From a virus, in the IMG/VR virus record IMGVR_UViG_3300037502_001790, positions 1 to 23,943 of that record: a stretch of DNA of 23,943 nucleotides, one strand, 5' to 3'. A model generated the notes under the pieces. That model was not told the origin of the DNA. It did not search any database and saw only the letters and a list, made by a program, of their open reading frames with translations. Shown one piece after another: positions 14,018 to 20,595 of this stretch. The position numbers were made by a program, and so were the translations under genes. Numbering within the stretch: the stretch's first letter is position 1; the number at the start of each line of letters is the position of its first letter.

Positions 14018-14244
14018 GTAGAGATCCTTGATCGTTTTTCTTCTTGTTCCTGTTTCCATCGTTCATACATTATGCGCTGGCACTCTTGCTTTACTTCTAC
14101 AGGAATATCCGGCATCCAATGTGCGTCCCTACAATCATAGCGAATTATTCTATCACCGCTAGCACCAAAATTGCTAAAAAACAAAATCATGACTGCTGAT
14201 ATTGCTGTTATAATTACAGCCGCTCGCTTAATAAAATCCGGCAT
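14014..14244 (-). CDS. Small membrane-anchored phage protein
   Basis: It encodes 76 residues. Residues 6-26 form one hydrophobic helix (KRAAVIITAISAVMILFF), likely a membrane anchor or signal-anchor, followed by a polar domain with two Cys (YDCRDAHWMPDIPVEVKQEC) and a charged helical tail. The DCRDAHWMPD pattern is one I recall in marine phages. The ATG has AAAGGA upstream; the gene overlaps the previous one by 31 bases. Confidence 0.8.
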   Translation of the reverse strand: MPDFIKRAAVIITAISAVMILFFSNFGASGDRIIRYDCRDAHWMPDIPVEVKQECQRIMYERWKQEQEEKRSRIST

Positions 14245-14414
14245 AAGTCAGCATCCTTTTGTGATTTAAATTCAAATACCATGTAATCTTCGTGTGGTTT
14301 ATAGTAGTAACGTCTGCCAGGCAGACCAAACACTTCTAATACCATAGCGCAACACTCGTTCCACCAAGGAACACTTTGATTATTCCAGTCAACTTTTACT
14401 TTATGGTCGAACAT
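14214..14414 (-). CDS. Small conserved phage protein
   Basis: The start is taken as ATG at 14414, 14 bases inside the upstream gene, giving 66 residues; a longer frame to 14492 would overlap that gene by 92 bases. The product reads MFDHKVKVDWNNQSVPWWNE, then LEVFGLPGRRYYYKPHEDYM and a C-terminal FKSQKDADLCRILL. It looks like a small alpha/beta protein of a type common in T4-like marine phages, unassigned. Confidence 0.78.
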   Translation of the reverse strand: MFDHKVKVDWNNQSVPWWNECCAMVLEVFGLPGRRYYYKPHEDYMVFEFKSQKDADLCRILLSERL

Positions 14415-14613
14415 TTTTAGAACGTCCGCTAGTACAACTATCATTCCAAGTTGTCTGCGCTTGACGTTTATATTCGTCCAACTCCCATTCATTTTTTTTG
14501 ATCAGATAGTCATCTTCTGTAAGCCCGTGCCAACCAATACATTTACCTGTAGGGCTACGACCACAACCACAAGATACACCACCTTCTTTAATTTGATCTG
14601 CTCTTACCTGCAT
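14401..14613 (-). CDS. Mini-protein with CDGSH-like Cys/His motif
   Basis: It encodes 70 residues. Residues 15-29 read CGCGRSPTGKCIGWH: C15, C17, S20, C25 and H29. This is close to the CDGSH iron-sulfur pattern (CxCxx[S/T]x3PxCDGxH), with one residue fewer between the Ser and the third Cys and without the CDG core. It may bind a 2Fe-2S cluster or a zinc ion. The rest is polar and helical (LTEDDYLIKKNEWELDEYKR). A good ribosome site (AAGGG) precedes ATG. Confidence 0.78.
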   Translation of the reverse strand: MQVRADQIKEGGVSCGCGRSPTGKCIGWHGLTEDDYLIKKNEWELDEYKRQAQTTWNDSCTSGRSKNVRP

Positions 14614-14615
14614 AA

Positions 14616-14819
14616 TTATCCCTTAAAATATTTTTCCATTACTTCTAATTTGTCCATGTATTCGGCAATTTGCGCTACTTCTTTTTCGATAGCACTCATC
14701 AAATCGGTATGATCGTGAATGGCCATGGGGTTGCTTAACATAACTTCTACATTCATTTTGTGTTTAACAATATGTGATTCAAAATGTTGAACCAGTGCTT
14801 GGACGATTTGTTGTCTCAT
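14616..14819 (-). CDS. Small helical conserved phage protein
   Basis: It encodes 67 residues, almost wholly helical: MRQQIVQALVQHFESHIVKH, then NVEVMLSNPMAIHDHTDLMS and a C-terminal IEKEVAQIAEYMDKLEVMEK. This is one of the most recurrent unassigned small proteins of marine T4-like phages as I recall it. The ATG overlaps the HIT gene stop (ATGA). The function is unknown. Confidence 0.84.
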   Translation of the reverse strand: MRQQIVQALVQHFESHIVKHKMNVEVMLSNPMAIHDHTDLMSAIEKEVAQIAEYMDKLEVMEKYFKG

Positions 14820-15187
14820 TTTTTATAGTTTCCTTTTTCTGGAATTACGTGGCGAACCCCGCCTCTGGGATCCTCCATATCACCTTTACGTCTAGGTATC
14901 ATATGTATGTGTGGATACATTACTGTTTGTCCGGCACTTTCCCCGCAGTTTTGACCAACATTGAACCCGTCCCATTTTTCAGTAACCAGGCCGTCTGCTC
15001 CAAATTTGTATGCGGCTTTGTAGCATTCCATGATGTTATCGAACTTTTCTTGGGTAGGCACAAATAGCAAATGTCCTTCTGTGACCGGGTATTTGTCTCT
15101 GAATACCCAGAAGGTGTTTGTTCTATATTCAATCTCAGTCCAAGGTGCTCTTTTTTCATTTAATGCCCTTTCTAAGTCAGTAATCAA
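14816..15187 (-). CDS. HIT-family protein with altered triad
   Basis: HIT proteins hydrolyse or transfer nucleotidyl groups. It encodes 123 residues, with FWVFRDKYPVTEGHLLFVP (26-44) and the signature GQTVMYPHIHMIPRR at 86-100. Compared with the usual H-x-H-x-H-x-x, the first His is Tyr91 while H93 (the usual nucleophile) and H95 remain. The start is TTG at 15187, supported by GGAGG six bases upstream. It overlaps the preceding glycosylase gene by 11 bases, and lies in a nucleotide/DNA block with the phosphoribosyltransferase. Confidence 0.87.
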   Translation of the reverse strand: MITDLERALNEKRAPWTEIEYRTNTFWVFRDKYPVTEGHLLFVPTQEKFDNIMECYKAAYKFGADGLVTEKWDGFNVGQNCGESAGQTVMYPHIHMIPRRKGDMEDPRGGVRHVIPEKGNYKK

Positions 15188-15578
15188 TTTCTTCCTCCAA
15201 ATACCTTTTTAATTCTTTGTCTGTGGGTATTACATTGTAATTTCCTTTGAAGAAAATTTCATAACTGTCGCTGCCGTATTTGCCAATACCATAAAGATCA
15301 GTAGCATCTACGCCATCCCAAGTAATATAATCTTTAGTCATTTGTTTTAGTCTTTTATATCTCACATTCACCATACCTAAAGGACGTATAACTTTTTTTA
15401 CAGTCATGTGATGTGCAGATAAAAAATCTTCAGGAGTAGGCCAAATATCTAAAAATTTAGGCAGCACAGTTTTTACAGGCTTACGTCCCGTTTGATTTAG
15501 CATGATAACACCAATCATGTGTTCCCATGAGTTTTTTATCTGTTGCTGAACCATTAGATCGTCTCGTAACGGCATCAT
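15177..15578 (-). CDS. MBD4-like HhH-GPD DNA glycosylase
   Basis: Enzymes of this fold cut damaged or mismatched bases out of DNA. The start is taken as ATG at 15578, overlapping the phosphoribosyltransferase stop (ATGA) with GGGAAGAG upstream; 133 residues. The helix-hairpin-helix is LYGIGKYGSDSYEIF (95-109), followed by the expected catalytic Asp at D120 in IPTDKELKRY. The preceding helices (MIGVIMLNQT, LPKFLDIWPTPEDF, IRPLGMVNVRYKRL) align in order with human MBD4, a T:G and U:G glycosylase, more closely than with endonuclease III. There is no iron-sulfur Cys cluster. The fold is seen; the substrate is inference. It may police deaminated bases or a modified base in phage or host DNA. Confidence 0.87.
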   Translation of the reverse strand: MMPLRDDLMVQQQIKNSWEHMIGVIMLNQTGRKPVKTVLPKFLDIWPTPEDFLSAHHMTVKKVIRPLGMVNVRYKRLKQMTKDYITWDGVDATDLYGIGKYGSDSYEIFFKGNYNVIPTDKELKRYLEEEIDY

Positions 15579-16123
15579 AGCCAAAACTCTTCCCAAGGAT
15601 AAACTAGCCAGCAATTTTCTTCGGCTTTGTTTACAGTCCAAACATAATAATCAGGATCTTTGAATTCACTAGATTGATTATGTGTTAGCACAGCAAAACG
15701 AACATTGTCACCCCAAATATGTTTCCAATCTGGATTGTCAGGTAAACAACCACTGGCCCAATCTTCTTTGATCCAATTGATGGTAGCACCGCTATCATTA
15801 ATATCGTCCACAATAAGTATTTTCTTTTTAAATTTTTCTAGATACCTATGACCACCATTGGCTTTTTGCTCATCATAAGGAATATATCCAAAAGCATCTT
15901 CAGCCATCCATAAATTACTTTCACCACCGCTGCCGTCACGTAAACTAACACTCAGCGTATGCATAGGTATGCCAGTATATTGACTCAGCAAGTTAGCAGG
16001 GACAAGACCACCACGTGTAATACCTACAATATAATCAGGACGCCAATTGTGATCAGTCATTTGCCTAGCAATTTCTAAAACTGCGCCTTGAACCTGTTGC
16101 CAACTATAGTAGTCTTTTTTCAT
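15575..16123 (-). CDS. Purine-type phosphoribosyltransferase
   Basis: It encodes 182 residues of the type I PRTase fold. GITRGGL at 34-40 is the first substrate loop and ILIVDDINDSGAT at 102-114 is the PRPP-binding signature. The C-terminal hood ends in aromatic residues (YYVWTVNK, LVYPWEEFWL), as in xanthine-guanine PRTases. It would join a purine base and PRPP to make a nucleotide. The exact base is unknown; salvage of host purines, or a step connected with the deazaguanine pathway, are possible. The start overlaps the upstream stop (ATGA) and the stop overlaps the next start. Confidence 0.9.
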   Translation of the reverse strand: MKKDYYSWQQVQGAVLEIARQMTDHNWRPDYIVGITRGGLVPANLLSQYTGIPMHTLSVSLRDGSGGESNLWMAEDAFGYIPYDEQKANGGHRYLEKFKKKILIVDDINDSGATINWIKEDWASGCLPDNPDWKHIWGDNVRFAVLTHNQSSEFKDPDYYVWTVNKAEENCWLVYPWEEFWL

Positions 16124-16515
16124 TCTTCACCTTTTAAAGATTCCCACATGCGAACTTTACTCAATTCTTTAATATATTCATCATACATTTTTTTGAGCTT
16201 TGGATATTTCTTTTCTAGTATAACATCTCTTTCAGGAATTTGCAAGACTTTTTCAATCACAGATAATCGTTCTTCCAAATCTCTGCCATTGTGTACGATT
16301 TTACCTTTTACTTCTAGACTAGATGGTTCATTGTTAATGACCACAGTAGGACTAAGAGTATATCCGCTAGTGTTTGTTACATATGAAAAACCATTTGATC
16401 CACCACCGCCACCTTGTGGTATACTACTGCCTGTCAATGTGTTATTAGAAACCTTAAATGTGTAATTAGCTGGTGCTGATACTTTGGTGCTTACGGTCTT
16501 GTAGGTATTGTTCAT
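16120..16515 (-). CDS. Beta-rich phage protein with conserved helical C-terminus
   Basis: It encodes 131 residues: an N-terminus rich in Thr, Ser and Gly (including PQGGGGGSNGF) of strand character, then a module SSLEVKGKIVHNGRDLEERL and a long helix (LEKKYPKLKKMYDEYIKELS). The last module is, from memory, widespread in marine T4-like phages. The ATG at 16515 overlaps the cupin gene by 50 bases, with only a weak ribosome site. It could be a short virion-surface or adaptor protein; not established. Confidence 0.8.
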   Translation of the reverse strand: MNNTYKTVSTKVSAPANYTFKVSNNTLTGSSIPQGGGGGSNGFSYVTNTSGYTLSPTVVINNEPSSLEVKGKIVHNGRDLEERLSVIEKVLQIPERDVILEKKYPKLKKMYDEYIKELSKVRMWESLKGEE

Positions 16516-16942
16516 TATGAATCCATTTATTTTTAACTAAAAATCCCCATTCTCGTTTATGCGGTCCTGGCATAAAAAGTGTCCAAGCAGTAACACCTTC
16601 TTTTAGTTCAATGCGATGATAGCTATTAGGATTGCAAATACGAAAATGCCCAGGCCCACGCCAATGCCTAACTTCTCCGATTTTGTTGTTATTTGCATCA
16701 AATAACGGAGTCCATTCATAATAACCACCTTTAAGGATTAGAGTAGCGTAAGGCCATGGATGATCATGCACGTCATCGGGATCTGATTTAAGAAACTTGT
16801 GTACAAACACATTAAATGGAAACTTTGTTCTGTCTTTAAGAAATACATAATATCTCTCCAAATACGGCTCGTTATCTATACGATCCATGATGATACGTTT
16901 ACGACCAATACGATCCAACCAATTTAAAAACGACTTAATCAT
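16466..16942 (-). CDS. Cupin-fold protein
   Basis: It encodes 158 residues. A cupin-type metal site is suggested by VHDHPW (H59, H61), ILKGGYYEW (E76) and YHRIEL (H109), followed by the conserved AWTLFMPGPHKREWGF. Members of this superfamily include dioxygenases, isomerases and sugar epimerases, and binding proteins. Its place between the glycosyltransferase block and the phosphoribosyltransferase does not decide among these. It overlaps the upstream gene by four bases and the downstream gene by 50. Confidence 0.82.
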   Translation of the reverse strand: MIKSFLNWLDRIGRKRIIMDRIDNEPYLERYYVFLKDRTKFPFNVFVHKFLKSDPDDVHDHPWPYATLILKGGYYEWTPLFDANNNKIGEVRHWRGPGHFRICNPNSYHRIELKEGVTAWTLFMPGPHKREWGFLVKNKWIHNEQYLQDRKHQSISTS

Positions 16943-17346
16943 TTTAGGCCTTTCTTTTTAAATTCCCATTCATCTCTACACAGATTATAAAACGTTTTCA
17001 GTTTTTCATATGCTTGTTCTAGACCTGGGTATTCTTCGCACATCTTTTGAAAGTCGTCCCAATCAGGAAAACCATTTTCAAAAGGAATGTTAGAAATCCA
17101 GTTCCAATTGTTGCTCGTAATAATTGTGCCATCAAAGGTTATAGTATCTAACCCACTAGATGTTAGGGTTACGGTCTGCGCCGCTGCCATATTGTTTATA
17201 TCTAAAGTGATAGTATCTGAATTGGTAAGACAATATTCAGACATATCTGTGGTACTACCTATGTAAATATTATTGTCACTAGAACTAGTAACAACATCAC
17301 CCTCTAAGGTGTAGTAGTAAGTTGTTTGCGCTGAAGAATTGGTCAC
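16939..17346 (-). CDS. Beta-rich phage protein, unknown function (GTG start)
   Basis: It encodes 135 residues. The first 80 are Thr/Ser/Asn-rich with alternating hydrophobic residues (NSDTITLDINNMAAAQTVTL), suggesting a stacked beta fold. The C-terminus is helical and conserved (FPDWDDFQKMCEEYPGLEQA, YNLCRDEWEFKKKG). It starts with GTG at 17346, preceded by AAAGGA eight bases away. This site lies within the glycosyltransferase gene, so the two overlap by 50 bases. It resembles the protein at 16120-16515 in layout and may be a paralog or part of the same unknown system. Confidence 0.8.
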   Translation of the reverse strand: MTNSSAQTTYYYTLEGDVVTSSSDNNIYIGSTTDMSEYCLTNSDTITLDINNMAAAQTVTLTSSGLDTITFDGTIITSNNWNWISNIPFENGFPDWDDFQKMCEEYPGLEQAYEKLKTFYNLCRDEWEFKKKGLK

Positions 17347-18397
17347 GTAATTGATCCTTTTGTTTTCTTAACATAGGTATTCTAGTGCTGTAATTTTCCA
17401 TATGCTCTATAATTTTTTTGCAGAGGTCTGGTCGATGTACAGTGTAAGATTCATAACTTTCAGTCCACTTACTAGGATATTTGAATATATCGTAATACAT
17501 CTCTGTGTAACTTAATCTATCTGGCACCATAGGGATAGCATCTACAACAGCACCCTCATAACAACTAATGCCCAATGTTTCTTGTAAGTTTGCACTGAAT
17601 ACAAGTTTGGCTTCACCTAATAAATTATGATACTCATTTTTTGTTAATTGTTGATCTTGACAGACAACGAACTCATATTGTGGTAAATGTTCTTTTAAAT
17701 CACGAAAAATCTCAACTTGTTTTTCTGGTGCGATGCGATGAGGAAATAGAATGAGATCACGTTTTGACATATTTTGATATTGTACCAAAACATCTTCCAT
17801 ATATTCCATAGGCCACCCTGTGCGAATAACTTTACCACTGTCTAGAAGATCTTTAACATCTTCTTCGTACCAAGGATTTTCACTAGGGTATCCATCTTCT
17901 AACAAGTTTTTTATAAACATGTCAATATGGAAATCAGTAGCAAAGTAGTTATAGTCTATTGCATGGAAGAAACTCTTTTCAGCATTTCTTACCCACCTTG
18001 CTTTACCAATTAGTCTACCTAGAAAGTCATGCGGATCATAACTGCCGGCATGCCATAGTGCGTGAATCTTAACAGGTATATTAAGAAGCTCGCTCATATA
18101 CTTTAGATTTATAATGCCCGGGTGCCAAGCATCAGTAAAAATAAAATGGTCGCCAGCTTGAATGCGTCCAGCGCAAAATAAACGACTAAATTGTTCAACT
18201 TGACAAGACTTATAGATATTAGTGCCACCAAAGTTAAGAAAAGCGCCTGGAGTGGTAGCACTAGGAATATCTTCAGGGCCAGCGATAACTTGAACATTGT
18301 GTCCTGCCTTTTTAAGTAAAGAAGGCACATGGGACTTCCATTGCCCCGTGTACCTTGTTTCTACTGCTTCTAGATCAATGAGAAAAACGTTGCTCAT
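17297..18397 (-). CDS. GT4-like glycosyltransferase
   Basis: It encodes 366 residues of the GT-B fold. The N-terminal half holds the acceptor domain, and the C-terminal half has LFPHRIAPEKQVEIF (about 217-231) and the E-x7-E donor motif (E273 and E281 in ETLGISCYEG), as in GT4 retaining enzymes. It would move a sugar from an activated donor to an acceptor such as a glycan, lipid or modified DNA base; which one is not shown. The ATG at 18397 is preferred (GGAAG five bases upstream) over one at 18409. It overlaps the previous gene by 23 bases and the next by 50. Confidence 0.88.
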   Translation of the reverse strand: MSNVFLIDLEAVETRYTGQWKSHVPSLLKKAGHNVQVIAGPEDIPSATTPGAFLNFGGTNIYKSCQVEQFSRLFCAGRIQAGDHFIFTDAWHPGIINLKYMSELLNIPVKIHALWHAGSYDPHDFLGRLIGKARWVRNAEKSFFHAIDYNYFATDFHIDMFIKNLLEDGYPSENPWYEEDVKDLLDSGKVIRTGWPMEYMEDVLVQYQNMSKRDLILFPHRIAPEKQVEIFRDLKEHLPQYEFVVCQDQQLTKNEYHNLLGEAKLVFSANLQETLGISCYEGAVVDAIPMVPDRLSYTEMYYDIFKYPSKWTESYESYTVHRPDLCKKIIEHMENYSTRIPMLRKQKDQLRDQFFSANNLLLHLRG

Positions 18398-18629
18398 TGC
18401 GTCTTCCATTGTTGTCCCAGCGTGGGTTTTTTCCTTGATACGGTTTGCGTGGACGCTTACTTGCTAGATATGCGCTGTAGTTAGGTGCATCTTTTTTATA
18501 AAGTTCTGCAGGATTGAACTCTCTTAATTCAATACGGCACCAATCGTGGTAAGCCTCTAAGTCATCCCACACTTTAACAACGTCAGGACGGTTAGCGAAA
18601 TATTGATAGTCCTTGTAATTACGAGCCAT
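18375..18629 (-). CDS. Small conserved phage protein, basic tail
   Basis: It encodes 84 residues. The front half (YKDYQYFANRPDVVKVWDDL, then YHDWCRIELREFNPAELYKK) is helical; the end is strongly basic and polar (SKRPRKPYQGKNPRWDNNGR), suited to nucleic-acid binding. From memory the YHDWCR...FNPA pattern recurs in T4-like marine phages. The ATG has AGAGGAAG upstream. Its stop lies 23 bases into the glycosyltransferase gene. Function unknown. Confidence 0.8.
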   Translation of the reverse strand: MARNYKDYQYFANRPDVVKVWDDLEAYHDWCRIELREFNPAELYKKDAPNYSAYLASKRPRKPYQGKNPRWDNNGRRNEQRFSH

Positions 18630-18649
18630 TTAGCTTCTTCCTCTTAGTT

Positions 18650-19048
18650 TTAATACTTGATAAACGAACCATTTTCTCCGTCTTCGGAGACCTCAATCCA
18701 AACCTCACGGTCTGGGTACTTTGCGTGAATCTGAGCATATAAATCGTCGCTCATCATCTCACAACTTTTATAGTCTAGCGACAATACACCTTGGTTGCTA
18801 GAATACAGTTTTTCGAGCCATCGCTTGAATTGTATAAATTCCACATCTCTGTCATTGTGGGTGACACTAAGCCAAACCCTAAAATGGAAAATATGGCGAT
18901 GAGGATTAGCCAAAAACGAAACATCATATTCATCTCCTGTTGCTAAGTTAGGGTCAGTTGCGGCCGCGGGATATTTGTGAATACCTTCTTTACGGAAGGT
19001 AACCCAAATCATTTTATGTGGACGAATGTCCTGTCGGATTGTTATCAT
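18650..19048 (-). CDS. Conserved protein with T-fold/QueD-like features
   Basis: It encodes 132 residues. The centre reads FLANPHRHIFHFRVWLSV (H50, H52, H55), followed by RDVEFIQFKRWLEKLY and CEMMSDDLYAQI, and the end is VWIEVSEDGENGS. This order (HxH on a strand, then hydrophobic strands with DF-like VEF/FKRW, then a helix, then a final strand with Glu) matches the 6-pyruvoyl-tetrahydropterin synthase/QueD fold. The match is by eye and motif-poor; the usual catalytic Cys is not clear. If correct it would follow FolE in the deazaguanine pathway. From memory the family recurs in marine T4-like phages. It overlaps the membrane protein gene by 35 bases; no good ribosome site is seen. Confidence 0.68.
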   Translation of the reverse strand: MITIRQDIRPHKMIWVTFRKEGIHKYPAAATDPNLATGDEYDVSFLANPHRHIFHFRVWLSVTHNDRDVEFIQFKRWLEKLYSSNQGVLSLDYKSCEMMSDDLYAQIHAKYPDREVWIEVSEDGENGSFIKY

Positions 19049-19199
19049 TTTTATATCTTGAAATTAAGTTAGAACTCCAGCCTGCAAAGGCAACTACCCA
19101 GGCTGCGAACGTGTTATCATGCCCCCAATAGATAAACATATTGAATAGACATAAAATAGGTAGTGCCCAATCTAAAAATAGTTTTAATTTATTTTTCAT
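19014..19199 (-). CDS. Small membrane protein
   Basis: It encodes 61 residues with a hydrophobic first two-thirds: residues 7-25 (LFLDWALPILCLFNMFIYW) and 31-44 (FAAWVVAFAGWSSN) form one or two membrane helices, and the tail is polar. The ATG overlaps the upstream stop (ATGA). Its end overlaps the next gene, so one of the two boundaries may be read differently. The function is unknown. Confidence 0.7.
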   Translation of the reverse strand: MKNKLKLFLDWALPILCLFNMFIYWGHDNTFAAWVVAFAGWSSNLISRYKNDNNPTGHSST

Positions 19200-19708
19200 T
19201 TGATTTGGGTGTCCTGTGTATATTGATCCCAGTGCGTATAATTTTCTTTAGACATTAGTTTTGGTAGATGATGAGTCCATACACCGGGATTAGTAGCACC
19301 CCAAGTACGATCATCAATTTTTAGTGTTGTATTATAGTTATAAAGACTTATATATGGAATTTTTACACTGATCATCGGAATGAATTTACGATTTTCACAC
19401 CAGCCATCTTCGTGAATTTCTTCAGCGTACTTAACATCAAAGTCTAGACATACCCAATAACCTGCGTCTAGGCATCCTTGTATTCTGTCATTCCATATTT
19501 TCCACTCGTCGTAAGTGGTGGGATTAAAACTTTGACTAGTACCAAAGTAAATTTGTTGTACTCCTGCCAGTACTGCCTTTGACAGAATTTCTTCTAATGG
19601 AGGTGTGCCTACTACAAATAAAGTATACATACCGTGTGTAACAGTATGCTCTACTTCATAACCTGTAAAGTACACAACACCTTGTCTTTGTTCAGTATTC
19701 AATCCCAT
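19196..19708 (-). CDS. Conserved marine phage protein, unknown function
   Basis: The start is taken as ATG at 19708, ten bases inside the upstream gene with AGAGG before it, giving 170 residues; a longer frame to 19771 would overlap by 73 bases. Segments such as VEHTVTHGMYTLFVVGTPPL, LAGVQQIYFGTSQSFNP, GYWVCLDFDVKYAEEI and IPYISLYNYNTTLKIDD suggest an alpha/beta barrel-like or ligand-binding domain. I recall similar unassigned proteins in marine T4-like phages. It lies between the dehydrogenase and the membrane gene. Confidence 0.84.
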   Translation of the reverse strand: MGLNTEQRQGVVYFTGYEVEHTVTHGMYTLFVVGTPPLEEILSKAVLAGVQQIYFGTSQSFNPTTYDEWKIWNDRIQGCLDAGYWVCLDFDVKYAEEIHEDGWCENRKFIPMISVKIPYISLYNYNTTLKIDDRTWGATNPGVWTHHLPKLMSKENYTHWDQYTQDTQIK

Positions 19709-20595
19709 TTGATATAACCTCTGCTGTAGCCTTGGGGCCTGTTTATGCCATCTTCGAATGCCTGTTGCCATTCTGTATCACGATTATAACTTCTTGTCCA
19801 AAAAGAGTCAACATTAATATAACCGTTTTCTATCCAATGTTTAGCAAAATGCATACAATCAATAAATTCTGGATTACGGGGACTAGGAAAAACCATAGTG
19901 CAGGCTTTCCAAAGTAAGTTACTGAAATCCGTAGTGACTGTTTTTTGACTACCAAATATAATTAACGCATTTTCTCTTAAAATATCTTTATCGAATACAT
20001 CAGTCTTATCACTTAAATCTATGACTACATCATAATTTGCTTCTGTTTTGGATTTAAGAATATCTCCCCAGAGATCCTTGTTATTTGATCCTATTACATC
20101 TACATGATAAAAATACCCATTCAATCTCATAGTATGAAAAGCAACCCAGGCTAAGAATCCACTGCCTAATATCAGCATACGAGCATTAGCCCCTTGACGT
20201 TTTTCAATTTGATCTTTTGCTTGATTAATTAAGTTAATCCCACAGGCAACAGGTTCTAAAATATATTTGGGTTCTGCTGATGGCACTACTACAAATTCAC
20301 CATTGCGAACATTATAGTAATCTGCATAAGCAGGTTCTCCTCTAGTAGCAACAATGTCACCTACTTTAACATTTAAAACTTCTGAACCTACTTCACAAAC
20401 TTTGGCTAAACCTTCGTGGCCTTGCATATGTAATGGTAATGGTCCAAAATTACCTTGCATCATATCAATGTCACTTCGGCATACTCCAGTAATAAGAGCT
20501 TTAACACTGATGTCATTACTAGTATGCTGTGGTTTTTCCCAAAGCGTTTCTACAAATTTGCCCTTGCCATCTGTGGCTAATAGTCTTGTTCTCAA
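19699..20595 (-). CDS. Zinc-dependent medium-chain dehydrogenase (MDR)
   Basis: It encodes 298 residues from a TTG at 20595 (TTGA overlap with the upstream stop); a further TTG nine codons earlier is possible. The N-terminal GroES-like domain has GVCRSD (C39), MQGHEGLA (H60, E61) and VGDIVATRG, matching the catalytic zinc site. The Rossmann half begins near MLILGSGFLAW. It has no obvious structural zinc Cys cluster. It would oxidise or reduce an alcohol or sugar with NAD(P)H; the substrate is unknown. It probably works with the Gfo/Idh/MocA enzyme encoded just before it. Confidence 0.88.
   Translation of the reverse strand: MRTRLLATDGKGKFVETLWEKPQHTSNDISVKALITGVCRSDIDMMQGNFGPLPLHMQGHEGLAKVCEVGSEVLNVKVGDIVATRGEPAYADYYNVRNGEFVVVPSAEPKYILEPVACGINLINQAKDQIEKRQGANARMLILGSGFLAWVAFHTMRLNGYFYHVDVIGSNNKDLWGDILKSKTEANYDVVIDLSDKTDVFDKDILRENALIIFGSQKTVTTDFSNLLWKACTMVFPSPRNPEFIDCMHFAKHWIENGYINVDSFWTRSYNRDTEWQQAFEDGINRPQGYSRGYIKWD

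Noticed and set aside
14415-14492. Longer N-terminus for the small gene at 14214
   Set aside because: It would run 92 bases through the CDGSH-like gene; the extra residues do not look like the conserved part.
15579-15641. Longer N-terminus for the MBD4-like glycosylase
   Set aside because: It would overlap the phosphoribosyltransferase by 67 bases; the ATGA start at 15578 has a ribosome site and fits the domain boundary.
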